Source: Hyphomonadaceae bacterium
Lineage (GTDB): Bacteria; Pseudomonadota; Alphaproteobacteria; Caulobacterales; Hyphomonadaceae
Length of the DNA: 36,614 bases
NCBI GenBank assembly: GCA_030697555.1
Contig: JAUYPV010000031.1
Coordinates: 1-36,614, forward strand
Reading direction: 5' to 3'
Numbering within the stretch: position 1 is the stretch's first letter; every line of letters starts with the position of its first letter. Below, in pieces: positions 26,324-34,327 of the stretch. The notes under the pieces were generated by a model. It was not told where the DNA came from. It made no database searches and worked only from the letters and a program-made list of their open reading frames with translations. The position numbers were made by a program, and so were the translations under genes.

Positions 26324-26706
26324 TGGCGCTCAACATAATGGTCGTGGACGATTCCCTGATCATGGCTCAGAAGCTGAAAGCCATGCTGGGCGAGCTTGGC
26401 CATACGGTCGTGCGCACCTGCAAGGATGGGGCGGAGGCGGTGCGGGACTATCCGCTGGTCAAGCCGGACCTGGTGACGATGGATATCACCATGCCCGGCA
26501 TGGACGGCATCGACACCCTGAAGGCGATCAAGGGCATGGATCCCTTCGCGCGCATCATCATGGTGACATCGCACGGCCAGGAAGCGATGGTGCTGCGCGC
26601 GGTTGAGGCCGGGGCCCTCGGCTACGTGCTGAAGCCGGTCGCCAAGGACCGACTGGCGGCCATGGCTGACCGGGCGATGGTTCGCGCCCAAAAGAGATCA
26701 GCCTGA
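26323..26706 (+). CDS. Single-domain CheY-like response regulator
   Basis: This 127-residue stand-alone receiver domain has all the key residues: acidic pair Asp9/Asp10 (MVVDDS), phospho-acceptor Asp54 (VTMDITMPGMDG), switch Thr82 (IIMVTSHGQ) and Lys104 (GYVLKPV), with Tyr101 at the aromatic switch position. There is no output domain, so it acts by protein-protein contact or as a phosphate shuttle. Its start overlaps the CheX-like stop. Phosphotransfer from His440 of the MHYT kinase and hydrolysis by the CheX-like protein are the expected reactions. The target could be a flagellar switch, a diguanylate enzyme or an anti-sigma system; nothing in the window decides this. Confidence 0.92.
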   Translation: MALNIMVVDDSLIMAQKLKAMLGELGHTVVRTCKDGAEAVRDYPLVKPDLVTMDITMPGMDGIDTLKAIKGMDPFARIIMVTSHGQEAMVLRAVEAGALGYVLKPVAKDRLAAMADRAMVRAQKRSA

Positions 26707-26780
26707 CGCACTGAGGCTCGGGTCGATTTGCTTCGACGCCAAAGTATCGGCGCAACGATTTCATGCAGCGGTGCGGTCCG

Positions 26781-26796
26781 GCGCGCCAAGGCGCGC
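26781..26796. terminator. GC hairpin between convergent operons
   Basis: GCGCGC-CAAG-GCGCGC forms a six-pair stem with a four-base loop in the 122-base gap between the receiver gene and the convergent dehydrogenase. There is no T-run, so termination is only inferred from position. Confidence 0.4.
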
Positions 26797-26828
26797 GGAG
26801 GCCGACGTTTGCGCCCATCACCCTGACC

Positions 26829-29114
26829 CTAGTCGACCGTCAGTGCGACGAACTCTCCGGGATGGCCGGCGAAACCGATGGGGACGATGAGATATTGGCG
26901 GCCCTGCCAGGAGTAGGTCATCGGAACGCCGGTGACGGCACCGTCGAGCGTTGTCTCGAAGACCACGGCGCCGGTTGCCTTGTCGAAGGCGCGGAATTTC
27001 TTGCCGCCTGAGCCGGGAGGATCCTGCGGGAAACCTTCGCCCATGAAGACCAGGCTCTTGGTGACCAGGGGGCCGACGCGGCCGGGCACGCCGAGCGGAG
27101 GAAGATTGAGTCCCTTCAGCGCGGGGTGATCGCGCGGGCCATCGCCATTGGCGACGGTCCATTTGATCTCGCCCTTGTTGAGGTCGATGGCGACGAGGCG
27201 GCCATAGGGCGGCTTGAACAGAGGAAGTCCCTGCGGGCCTTTGACCGGTTCGTAGCGATCGCGCGTGTAGCCCGTGTCGGACCCTTCGGGCGATGGCACA
27301 AGCGAGGCGACGACCGGCGTGTGCGATGAAGGAACGTAGAGCGTGCCTGTCTCGGGATCGAAGGCGGCGCCCGGCCAGTTGGTGCCGCCGTATGAGCCGG
27401 GCATGTGCAGCGAGCCTTGTCTGCCGGCGCCATTGCCCTGATCCTTCATGACGATGGGATAGAACATCGGACCGTAGGCGTAACTCTCCAGCATCGTCAC
27501 GGCTTCGGCGCGAAGCTCGGGCGTGAAGTCGATCAGGTCATCGACGGTGACGCCCTGCTGGTCGTAGGCGAATGGCTTGCCTTGTCCGTTGAGCGGCACG
27601 GGCTGCGTCGGCGCATACCATTCTCCCGGCGCGTCGCCCTTCGGCACGGGGCGCTCCTCGATCGGCCACACAGGTTTGCCGGTCTTGCGGTCGAGCACAT
27701 AGAGGAAGGCCTGCTTCGACGGCTGGGCGATCGCCTTGATCTTCTTGCCCTTGACCGTGATGTCGACGAGCAGCGGCGCGCAGGGCAAGTCATAGTCCCA
27801 CAAGCCGTGGTGCACGGTCTGGAAGTGCCAGACGCGTTTGCCTGTTCGCGCATCGAGGGCGACCATGCTCTCGGCGAACAGGTTGTTCCCCGGACGCTTG
27901 CCGCCATACCAGTCATTGGTCGGCGTGGTCTCGGGCATGTAGACGAGGCCGAGCTCTTCGTCGGCGCTCATCGCGCCCCAGACATTGGTGTGGCCGGTGT
28001 ATTCCCAGGACTTGTCCAGCCAGGTCTCGTTGCCGGCCTCACCGGGGCGCGGAATGGAATGCCAGATCCAGAGCTGCTTGCCCGTCTTCACGTCGATGCC
28101 GCGGACATCGCCCGGTATCGCCGTCTTCAGCTGCGGCCCGCGTGCCGCATTGATATCGCCAACGACAGACCCGACGATGATGACGCCGCGCACGATCACC
28201 GTGGGCCCGGTGCGCCATGTGAAACTTTCCCCGCGTTCCTGGCCCTTGCGCAGATCGACCTGGCCGTCGGCGCCGAAGCTTGCGATGCGCTTGCCGGTCT
28301 TCGCGTTGAGGGCTGTGAGGTAGCGGCCGCCGACGAGGGCGATGATGCGGCCGTCCACGCCGTCGGCGTAGTAGGACAGGGCTCGCGTGGCGCCGCCGGT
28401 CCGCCTTCTGGAATCATCCGCCGAAACGGCCTCCTCCTCGACAGCCGCGGGATCGACATTCCATACGACTTTGCCGGTTGCTGCATCGAGCGCGGCGACG
28501 CCGCCGATGCCGGTGCTGAAGTAGACGAGGCCGCCCACCATGAGGGGCGTCGTCTGGTTGTTACTGGAAGGAGGCGGGGCTTTCACGCCCGGGTCACGGG
28601 GCGCGTCTGGCGTGAGTGACTGGCGCCAGGCGACGTGGAGCGTCTTGACGGTGTCCTTGTTGATCTGGTCGAGCGGCGCGTAACGCGTGCTTGCGTAGTT
28701 GCCATTGTAGGCGCGCCATTCGACCGGCTTGGCGGTTGGGTCGACGGCCCTTGCTGGTGTGGCCGCAGCGGGCATCGAGGGCGATGCAGAAACTGGAAGC
28801 GCTGAGGCGGATGCGCCCAGGTGGGCGGCCAGCATCTGGATGTCGGATTTCGAAAGCCCCGCGGCCATCGGCGCCATCAAGCCGCTTTCGAGCGCGCCGG
28901 AGATCTGCGCCGGCGACATCAGGGCAAGCGTGGCGCGGGACGGAGCGCGCTCGATGTTCGGGTCATGGCAGGATGCGCAGCGGCTCTGGAACAAGGCCTC
29001 GGCCGGCGCTGGGGCTGGGGGTGTCTGCGCGATGGCGAGGCCGGCGAGGAAGACTGCCGCGACAAGCCCGCCTGCAGCCGCCAGCTTCCGCGATGCCGCA
29101 GATTTCAGAACCAT
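26829..29114 (-). CDS. PQQ-dependent dehydrogenase with N-terminal cytochrome c
   Basis: This 761-residue exported quinoprotein oxidises an alcohol or sugar in the periplasm. A signal peptide (residues 1-30, ending AIAQ) is followed by a cytochrome c domain with the haem motif CASCH at 46-50; MAPMAAGLS is a candidate for the axial Met. After an Ala/Pro linker comes the eight-bladed PQQ propeller, with repeats such as ALDAATGKVVWNVDP, ALNAKTGKRIASFG, ALDARTGKRVWHF, AIDLNKGEIKW and AFDKATGAVVFETT. The HHGLWDYDLPCAPLLVD motif and the C-terminal YSWQGRQYLIVPIGF are typical of quinoprotein glucose-type dehydrogenases. The fused haem N-terminus makes it self-sufficient for electron transfer. No PQQ synthesis genes are in the window. 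The substrate is not determined. Confidence 0.9.
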   Translation of the reverse strand: MVLKSAASRKLAAAGGLVAAVFLAGLAIAQTPPAPAPAEALFQSRCASCHDPNIERAPSRATLALMSPAQISGALESGLMAPMAAGLSKSDIQMLAAHLGASASALPVSASPSMPAAATPARAVDPTAKPVEWRAYNGNYASTRYAPLDQINKDTVKTLHVAWRQSLTPDAPRDPGVKAPPPSSNNQTTPLMVGGLVYFSTGIGGVAALDAATGKVVWNVDPAAVEEEAVSADDSRRRTGGATRALSYYADGVDGRIIALVGGRYLTALNAKTGKRIASFGADGQVDLRKGQERGESFTWRTGPTVIVRGVIIVGSVVGDINAARGPQLKTAIPGDVRGIDVKTGKQLWIWHSIPRPGEAGNETWLDKSWEYTGHTNVWGAMSADEELGLVYMPETTPTNDWYGGKRPGNNLFAESMVALDARTGKRVWHFQTVHHGLWDYDLPCAPLLVDITVKGKKIKAIAQPSKQAFLYVLDRKTGKPVWPIEERPVPKGDAPGEWYAPTQPVPLNGQGKPFAYDQQGVTVDDLIDFTPELRAEAVTMLESYAYGPMFYPIVMKDQGNGAGRQGSLHMPGSYGGTNWPGAAFDPETGTLYVPSSHTPVVASLVPSPEGSDTGYTRDRYEPVKGPQGLPLFKPPYGRLVAIDLNKGEIKWTVANGDGPRDHPALKGLNLPPLGVPGRVGPLVTKSLVFMGEGFPQDPPGSGGKKFRAFDKATGAVVFETTLDGAVTGVPMTYSWQGRQYLIVPIGFAGHPGEFVALTVD

Positions 29115-29296
29115 CCGATCCTCCCCGCGTGGGCCACCCTTCGCTCCATCTCAGACCAAAGGAGTGCGAGCTTTCCGCCTGTACCGCGCGATCATCCCGC
29201 CGCGCCTCTTGTCCGGCAGATATGCGCCAACCCTCCGCCCCTGTCATCGTTGCAGCGCGTCAATCCACCCGACGAGGGCTTGGAAGGAGTGTCGGA

Positions 29297-30418
29297 TCAG
29301 GCGGCTTTTTCGACGAACACCGTGCCGGCGGAATAGCCCGCGCCGAAGGAGCAGATGAGGCCCTTGTCGCCCGCGCGAAAATCCTGGCTGTGCTTGTGGA
29401 AGGCGATGATCGAGCCGGCCGAGGACGTGTTGGCGTAGGTGTCGAGCACGGTCGGGCTTTCTTCTTCGCTGGCCTCATGGCCCAGCACTTTTGCCGCGAT
29501 AAGCCGGTTCATGCTGGCGTTGGCCTGGTGGAGCCAGAGCCGCTTCAGGTCCGTGGCTTTGAGGCCGAGCCGGTCCATCTCGCCCTGGATCATGTGCGAG
29601 ACCATGGGCACGACTTCCTTGAACACTTTGCGGCCTTCCTGGACGAACAGCTTGTCCGCCTTGCCGACGCCTTCCGGATCGCCGCGGTTGAGGAAGCCGA
29701 AATTGTTGCGGATGTTGTTGGAGAACTGCGTCTTCAAGTGCGTGCCGAGGATCTGCCAGGCACCCTTCGGCGCAAAATCCTCCGCCTCGATCAGCACGGC
29801 GGTCGCCACGTCGCCGAAGATGAAATGGCTGTCGCGGTCGGTGAAGTTGAGGTGCCCCGAGCAGATTTCAGGGTTCACCATCAGCACGGATCGCGCGTGC
29901 CCTGCCCGCACGAAGTCGGCGCCGGTCTGGATGCCGAACGTCGCCGACGAGCACGCAACGTTCATGTCGAAGGCAAAGCCCTCGCAGCCGAGCGCCGCCT
30001 GCACTTCCACCGCCATTGCGGGATAGGCGCGCTGCATGTTGGAGGCGGCGCAGATCACCGCATCGATGTCCTTCGCCTCGCGTCCGGCTTTCGCCATGGC
30101 TTCCTTCGCGGCGTTGACCGCGATCTCGGCGAGGATGGAAATCTGGTCGTTCGGCCGTTCGGGGATGTGCGGGCGCATCACCTTGGGATCGACAATGCCG
30201 GACTTTTCGACCACGTAGCGCGACTTGATGCCGGAGGCCTTCTCGACGAACTCGACCGACGAATGCAGCTTCGCCTCGGCCCTGCCTGCCTCGATGTCGT
30301 GACGGTGTTCGTTGTTCCAGCGGTCGACCCAGGCGTTGAAGCTCGTGACCAGTTCCTCGTTCGAGACCGAATGCGGCGGCGTGTAGAGACCGGTCGCCGA
30401 GATAACTGGACGCGTCAT
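29297..30418 (-). CDS. Ketoacyl-ACP synthase III homologue
   Basis: This 373-residue thiolase-fold condensing enzyme is related to FabH. The full triad is present: Cys156 in DMNVACSSATFG, His297 in LWLHQANASMNRL and Asn330 in LDTYANTSSAGS. The C-terminal GLICSFGAGYSAG glycine-rich loop is also typical. It condenses an acyl-CoA or acyl starter with a malonyl unit, or acts in a specialised acyl transfer. The gene lies 93 bases downstream of an APH-like kinase gene and shares its strand with an acyl-CoA dehydrogenase, so a special lipid or acyl-CoA function is more likely than housekeeping fatty-acid synthesis. A decayed fragment of a second copy lies at 21919-21966. Length and residues appear normal. 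Confidence 0.9.
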   Translation of the reverse strand: MTRPVISATGLYTPPHSVSNEELVTSFNAWVDRWNNEHRHDIEAGRAEAKLHSSVEFVEKASGIKSRYVVEKSGIVDPKVMRPHIPERPNDQISILAEIAVNAAKEAMAKAGREAKDIDAVICAASNMQRAYPAMAVEVQAALGCEGFAFDMNVACSSATFGIQTGADFVRAGHARSVLMVNPEICSGHLNFTDRDSHFIFGDVATAVLIEAEDFAPKGAWQILGTHLKTQFSNNIRNNFGFLNRGDPEGVGKADKLFVQEGRKVFKEVVPMVSHMIQGEMDRLGLKATDLKRLWLHQANASMNRLIAAKVLGHEASEEESPTVLDTYANTSSAGSIIAFHKHSQDFRAGDKGLICSFGAGYSAGTVFVEKAA

Positions 30419-30511
30419 GACTGCACCTGCTTTGACCCGCAGAGGTTTAGGCCCACGGCGCGATACCGTCGAGTAGGGCTGTGCGGTTCCGCAGCGTCAG
30501 TTGTTGGCAAA

Positions 30512-31918
30512 TCAGCGGTTCATGCATTCGAGCGCGCCGGGATAGCCCGGCTGGTCGATCATGACTTGCGACAGCACGCTGTCGCGAAGATAGGCGTGCA
30601 GGTCCGGCCGCCTGAGATCGATGTCCTCGGCGCGGATCTTCGCACACAGCGCCGCGCGAAGATCGGTCGTGCGCCCCTCCACCCGCCCGAGCAGGGCATG
30701 CAACGCCTGCCGCTCCCACAGCTCGGCGTCGGCCCCCAGCTCCAGCTCGCGCAGAACGATGTCGATCGAGTTTGCCGCCACGCGCGCGAGGAAGCTGTCG
30801 CGCCCCTGCAGTTTCGAGGCGACGTCGTTGCGCAGGAAATCGCGCACGCCAATGAGCAGTTCGTCCGAGCGCGGCAGCTCGGTCGTCGACAGCGTCCGCA
30901 CGACCGATCCGCTGTTCCGCCCCCAGTCGGGGATCAGCATGTTGACGCAATCGATCTGGCATTCGGACGAGCGGCGGCCGATCACCGGCCGCTCCAGGCT
31001 TTTCTCCTGCCCGTCCCGCCAGGATTGCGCCATCGACAGGCATCCCACCGCCCACCAGAAGGAGCCGAACACTTCCCAGAAGCGTACAGCTTCCTCGTCG
31101 ACCCGATGGCCGGTGACCGACGCGTAGCCCTTGAACAGGTCGTTGTAGTCGCCGAAGCCGCCGACGGGTTTGTCCGCGACGCCGAACCGCCACGAGCGCG
31201 TGCAGATCCAGCCGAGATCGCGCATCGGATCGCCGATATGCGCCAGCTCCCAGTCGAGCACGGCGACGACGCCCTTCTTGGGATGCACCATCAGATTCCC
31301 GCTCCGGAAATCGCTGTGCACCAGGGAGAGCTTCCGCTTCTTCGGCAGGTTGTCGAGCAGCCATTTCGCCGTGAAGTCGATCATCGGCTGGGGCGTCTCG
31401 AACTCCAGATAGGCTGCGTGAGTCTTGCGGACGGCATGCTCGGGGGTGAACGATTCGAGATCGCCGTCGAGATGCTCCTCGTCGATGTCGATCGAATGCA
31501 GCCGCGCGAGAATTTCGCCACACTGGAAGGCCAGGGTTTTTCGGGTGTCGGCGAATTCTCCCGAGCGCGCGATCTTTGCGCCCAGGGTCTCGCCTTCGAT
31601 CCATTCCATTACGAAGCCGGAACCGAGCCCGTCGCCCGGCTCGAGCACCAGAAATACTTCCGGCCCCGGCACGCGTGCGCGCAGCGCGGCAGCAAACAGG
31701 CGAGCCTCGACTTCAAGCCCCGGCCCCTGGCCGAGCGCGGACCGGCCATTGTCGGGCGACCAGCGCAGCGCCATCAGCCGCTCGCGGCCGTTCACCTGCG
31801 TCACCAACCGGTATGTCTCGCGGCTCGCGCCCGACGAAAGCCGCTCGCATGTCACGAGCTTCTCGAAGCCCGGCAGGCGGCGCCGCAGAACCTTTTCGAG
31901 GTCGGCCTGGTCCATCAT
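30512..31918 (-). CDS. APH-fold kinase, acyl-CoA dehydrogenase-associated
   Basis: This 468-residue protein has an aminoglycoside-phosphotransferase/choline-kinase fold in its first ~330 residues. The catalytic loop LVHSDFRSGNLMVHPKKG supplies the HxDxxxxN residues, and AVLDWELAHIGDPMRDLGW supplies the metal-binding Asp. The C-terminal ~130 residues are a helical extension of unknown role. Homologous domains are found next to, or fused to, acyl-CoA dehydrogenases (as in ACAD10/ACAD11, which phosphorylate 4-hydroxyacyl-CoA). Here the gene follows a dehydrogenase gene by only 12 bases, which supports the same kind of function: phosphorylating a hydroxyacyl-CoA for further breakdown. Antibiotic resistance is unlikely. 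A 16-base tandem duplication lies at the junction with the upstream gene. Confidence 0.82.
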   Translation of the reverse strand: MMDQADLEKVLRRRLPGFEKLVTCERLSSGASRETYRLVTQVNGRERLMALRWSPDNGRSALGQGPGLEVEARLFAAALRARVPGPEVFLVLEPGDGLGSGFVMEWIEGETLGAKIARSGEFADTRKTLAFQCGEILARLHSIDIDEEHLDGDLESFTPEHAVRKTHAAYLEFETPQPMIDFTAKWLLDNLPKKRKLSLVHSDFRSGNLMVHPKKGVVAVLDWELAHIGDPMRDLGWICTRSWRFGVADKPVGGFGDYNDLFKGYASVTGHRVDEEAVRFWEVFGSFWWAVGCLSMAQSWRDGQEKSLERPVIGRRSSECQIDCVNMLIPDWGRNSGSVVRTLSTTELPRSDELLIGVRDFLRNDVASKLQGRDSFLARVAANSIDIVLRELELGADAELWERQALHALLGRVEGRTTDLRAALCAKIRAEDIDLRRPDLHAYLRDSVLSQVMIDQPGYPGALECMNR

Positions 31919-31948
31919 TCCGAGACGCCCTTACTCCGATACGCCCTT
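31917..31948. repeat. Two-copy 16-base tandem repeat at a gene junction
   Basis: ATTCCGAGACGCCCTT (31917-31932) is directly followed by ACTCCGATACGCCCTT (31933-31948); 14 of 16 bases agree. On the minus strand the repeat spans the end of the dehydrogenase (KGVSE-stop) and the start of the kinase gene, so a small duplication may have shaped this junction. Confidence 0.6.
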
Positions 31949-33244
31949 GGGCGCGCGCTGGCCCATGAAGCCGAACATGTATCCGGCGACACGCCGCATC
32001 TGGATCTCCTCCGACCCCTCGGTGATCCGGTAGCGCCTGTGGTGGCGGTAGATATGCTCGAAAGGCTTGTGACGGGAATAGCCAAGTCCGCCATGCACCT
32101 GCATCGCCTGGTCGGCGGCCTCGCAGCACAGCCGGTTAGCCCAGTAGTTGCACATCGAAACCTTGTCCGAGACGGCGAAGTTCCCGATCGTGTCCATCTG
32201 CCAGGCCGTCTTGTGCACCAGCGCACGCAGCATCTCGCACTGGGTCTGCAGCTCGACCAGCGGGAACTGGATCGCCTGGTTGGAGGACAGCTTCTTACCG
32301 AACGGCGCGCGCTCGTTGGCGTAGGCGACCGACTCGTTGATGCAGAACTGCGCGGCGCCGAGGCTGGAAGCGGCCTGCCGGATGCGGTTCTCGTTGAAGA
32401 AGTGCTGCACGACCTGCAGGCCGCAGCCTTCGCCGCCGAACACTGCGCTGTCGGGCACGCGCACGCCCTTCAGCGTGATGTGGGCGTGGTCGCTCGGCAT
32501 GTTGAACGTCCAGAGATACTCCTCGATCGTGAAGCCCGGCGACTTGATGGGCACGAGAAAGGCCGTGATGCCGTCCCCGTCGCCCGCCTTGCCGGACGTG
32601 CGCGCCATGATCATGTCGTGGCTCGCCTTGTGGACGCCGGTGTTCCACGTCTTTTCGCCGTCGATGATCCAGTGATCGCCGTCGCGGCGCGCCACCGTCT
32701 CCATGTGCGTCGCGTCCGAGCCGTGCTTCGGCTCCGTGATGCCGAAGGCGAAGCCGCGCCGGGCGGCGGAGAGATCGTCTATCCACTCCTTCTTCTGCGC
32801 GTCCGTCCCGTAGTGCCACATCAGCAGCGCGCCGACGCTGTTGCCGACGATGGAGTGTTCGTTCTGCAGGTCGTTGTGGAGTCCTAGGCCACGAGCGGCA
32901 AGGTGCTCGCGGATCACCGCCATGGCGAGATTGCTGCCGGCCCCAACTTCACGTTTCTGGCCGCCCATCTCCTTCGGCAGGGCGAAGCGGAAGTGGCCGG
33001 CCTTGTCGGCGCGGACCTTCGCCTCGCGCAGCAGGTCCTCCCACTCCTCGCGCGGCAGGCCGCCCTTGTCCCAGTCGGTCCGGGCGTGCTCGCGGCGGTG
33101 GTCGAAGAACCGGATGTTGTCGTCCTGCTCCTCCAGCGGGCGAATCTCCGCCTCGATGAAGCGGTCCAGCTCCTTGAGATAGGCGGCAAGCTGTGGCGGC
33201 AGATTGAAGTCCAAGCGGCTCTCTCCCCGAGATCTACCGCTCAT
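31931..33244 (-). CDS. Acyl-CoA dehydrogenase, ACAD10/11-like
   Basis: This 437-residue acyl-CoA dehydrogenase starts at the ATG at 33244 (MSGRSRGESRLDFNLPP), with GGAAGA upstream; extension to 33283 would need a TTG and is less likely. Signatures are RRGFAFGITEPKHGSDATHMET (FAD/substrate loop), KTWNTGVHKASHDMIMART, the APFGKKLSSNQAIQFPL helix, QVHGGLGYSRHKPFEHIYRHHR and ITEGSEEIQMRRVAGYMF. These resemble the ACAD10/ACAD11 branch, which matches the kinase gene that follows 12 bases later. It is likely to be the first gene of a dehydrogenase-kinase-ketoacyl synthase run and to be controlled by the TetR gene that diverges from it. Its natural acyl chain is unknown. Confidence 0.9.
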   Translation of the reverse strand: MSGRSRGESRLDFNLPPQLAAYLKELDRFIEAEIRPLEEQDDNIRFFDHRREHARTDWDKGGLPREEWEDLLREAKVRADKAGHFRFALPKEMGGQKREVGAGSNLAMAVIREHLAARGLGLHNDLQNEHSIVGNSVGALLMWHYGTDAQKKEWIDDLSAARRGFAFGITEPKHGSDATHMETVARRDGDHWIIDGEKTWNTGVHKASHDMIMARTSGKAGDGDGITAFLVPIKSPGFTIEEYLWTFNMPSDHAHITLKGVRVPDSAVFGGEGCGLQVVQHFFNENRIRQAASSLGAAQFCINESVAYANERAPFGKKLSSNQAIQFPLVELQTQCEMLRALVHKTAWQMDTIGNFAVSDKVSMCNYWANRLCCEAADQAMQVHGGLGYSRHKPFEHIYRHHRRYRITEGSEEIQMRRVAGYMFGFMGQRAPKGVSE

Positions 33245-33367
33245 TCTTCCGCCATCGGGGCGGATACGCCAACCGCCCGTCAACCATAACGGGCCATCGA
33301 CAGGCCGGTCCGGCCCTCTATCTCAAGGCTGACAGGGCTCCCGGCATGTGTCACGAATGTCATCGGG

Positions 33368-33379
33368 CTGTCTTGACAG
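33368..33379. promoter_or_regulatory. Inverted repeat, candidate TetR half-operator
   Basis: CTGTCTTGACAG is an inverted repeat with five-base arms in the divergent region between the dehydrogenase and the TetR gene. Its CTTGACA is repeated exactly 21 bases downstream in the larger palindrome, which puts both on the same DNA face. Confidence 0.4.
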
Positions 33380-33392
33380 GCGGGCGGTTTGC

Positions 33393-33407
33393 CTTGACAC
33401 TGTCAAG
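33393..33407. promoter_or_regulatory. Palindromic operator candidate for the TetR regulator
   Basis: CTTGACACTGTCAAG is a perfect inverted repeat with seven-base arms around one C. It ends 16 bases before the TetR start codon and lies in the shared divergent promoter region, so it could control both directions. Confidence 0.55.
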
Positions 33408-33423
33408 TAATATTGGGGAATAA

Positions 33424-34035
33424 ATGACAGTAGCGACTAAATCCGCCGGCAGGGACGATGTCCGCGCCGGCATCCTGCAGGCCAGTCTCGCCCTGATGAA
33501 TGAGGGCGGCCTCGGCGCCCTCTCGATGCGGGAGGTCGCGCGCCGCGCCGGCGTCAGCCACCAGGCGCCGTATCACTATTTCGACGACCGCGAGGCGATC
33601 CTGGCCGAACTGGCCGGCGACGGCTTCGACAAGCTCTACGACTACATGGTCAGCGCGCTGGGCCACGCCCGCGACAGGCGCAGCCGCGCCCAGGCGATCG
33701 GCGAGGCCTATATCCGCTTTGCGCTGAACCATCAGGAAGTCTTCAAGCTGATGTTCCGCTGCGAGATGTGCGACCTGTCGCGCTATCCCGATGCGAAGGC
33801 AAAGGCCGACCGCTGTTTCAACGCCGTGGTCACTGCGCTCGACGCCCATGGCGCTGCGACCGACAAGGCCAATCCGGATCTCGTGCCGGTCATCGCCGCC
33901 TGGTCGACCGCTCACGGCCTCGCGACCCTGCTGCTCGAAGGCAAGCTGGGCATGGCGTTCGGCGACACGCTCGACCAGCGCGAAGCCGCCGCCAACCGCG
34001 TCATCGCCTTCTTCGCCGACCGCTTCGCGAAGTAA
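33424..34035 (+). CDS. TetR-family regulator
   Basis: This 203-residue TetR-type repressor has an N-terminal helix-turn-helix (about residues 15-60): ILQASLALMNEGGLGALSMREVARRAGVSHQAPYHYF, cut here into its two halves at the turn MREVARRAGVS and recognition helix HQAPYHYFDDREAIL. The C-terminal ligand domain contains AWSTAHGLATLLLEGKLG, the WHG-type pattern of TetR_C_13-like proteins. A GGGGA ribosome site lies six bases before the ATG. Palindromes at 33368-33407 in the upstream region are its probable operators. Divergence from the acyl-CoA dehydrogenase gene suggests it represses the dehydrogenase-kinase-synthase run and responds to an acyl-CoA or related lipid; that ligand is inferred. Confidence 0.88.
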   Translation: MTVATKSAGRDDVRAGILQASLALMNEGGLGALSMREVARRAGVSHQAPYHYFDDREAILAELAGDGFDKLYDYMVSALGHARDRRSRAQAIGEAYIRFALNHQEVFKLMFRCEMCDLSRYPDAKAKADRCFNAVVTALDAHGAATDKANPDLVPVIAAWSTAHGLATLLLEGKLGMAFGDTLDQREAAANRVIAFFADRFAK

Positions 34036-34327
34036 TCGCCCTCTCCATATGCCAGACGCCCGTCCGAAGCGCGCGATTTCCATACGCTTGAGCTGGGTGC
34101 TGCGCGGCCTCAAGCAGGTGGCGGGGTCAGCGGGCTGACCCAGACAGCTTGAGTGACTGTTTTGGATCGGAAAGCCGTGATGGTCGGTTTTTCTGGAAGG
34201 TGCGGGAAATCGCCGGAAGGCGACACTCGTAATCTCTGGCGCTTTCCGGGTTGGTTGATCAGCCGGCGACGCGCTCATCAAGCCGCAGCGCGACAAGCCC
34301 ACATCAGGACAAGACTGCAACTTGGTG
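34036..34327. other. Intergenic region after the TetR gene
   Basis: No gene is supported in these 292 bases. They contain the palindrome at 34124-34141 and two copies of GCTTGAG flanking it (34086 and 34147). The rest has no recognised content. Confidence 0.5.
34124..34141 (+). terminator. Perfect hairpin downstream of the TetR gene
   Basis: GGGTCAGC-GG-GCTGACCC gives eight-base arms with a two-base centre, about 90 bases after the TetR stop and 187 bases from the convergent gene. A short TGTTTTGG follows some 16 bases later. It may terminate transcription, but it is not a textbook terminator. Confidence 0.35.

Noticed and set aside
30512-31918. Aminoglycoside resistance gene
   Set aside because: The APH fold is real, but its tight linkage to an ACAD10/11-like dehydrogenase points to hydroxyacyl-CoA metabolism.
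28691-32887. A 1398-codon open frame on the + strand
   Set aside because: It lies antisense to four well-supported genes (quinoprotein, ketoacyl synthase, APH-like kinase, dehydrogenase). It is a GC-skew shadow with Arg/His/Gly-rich content and no domain.
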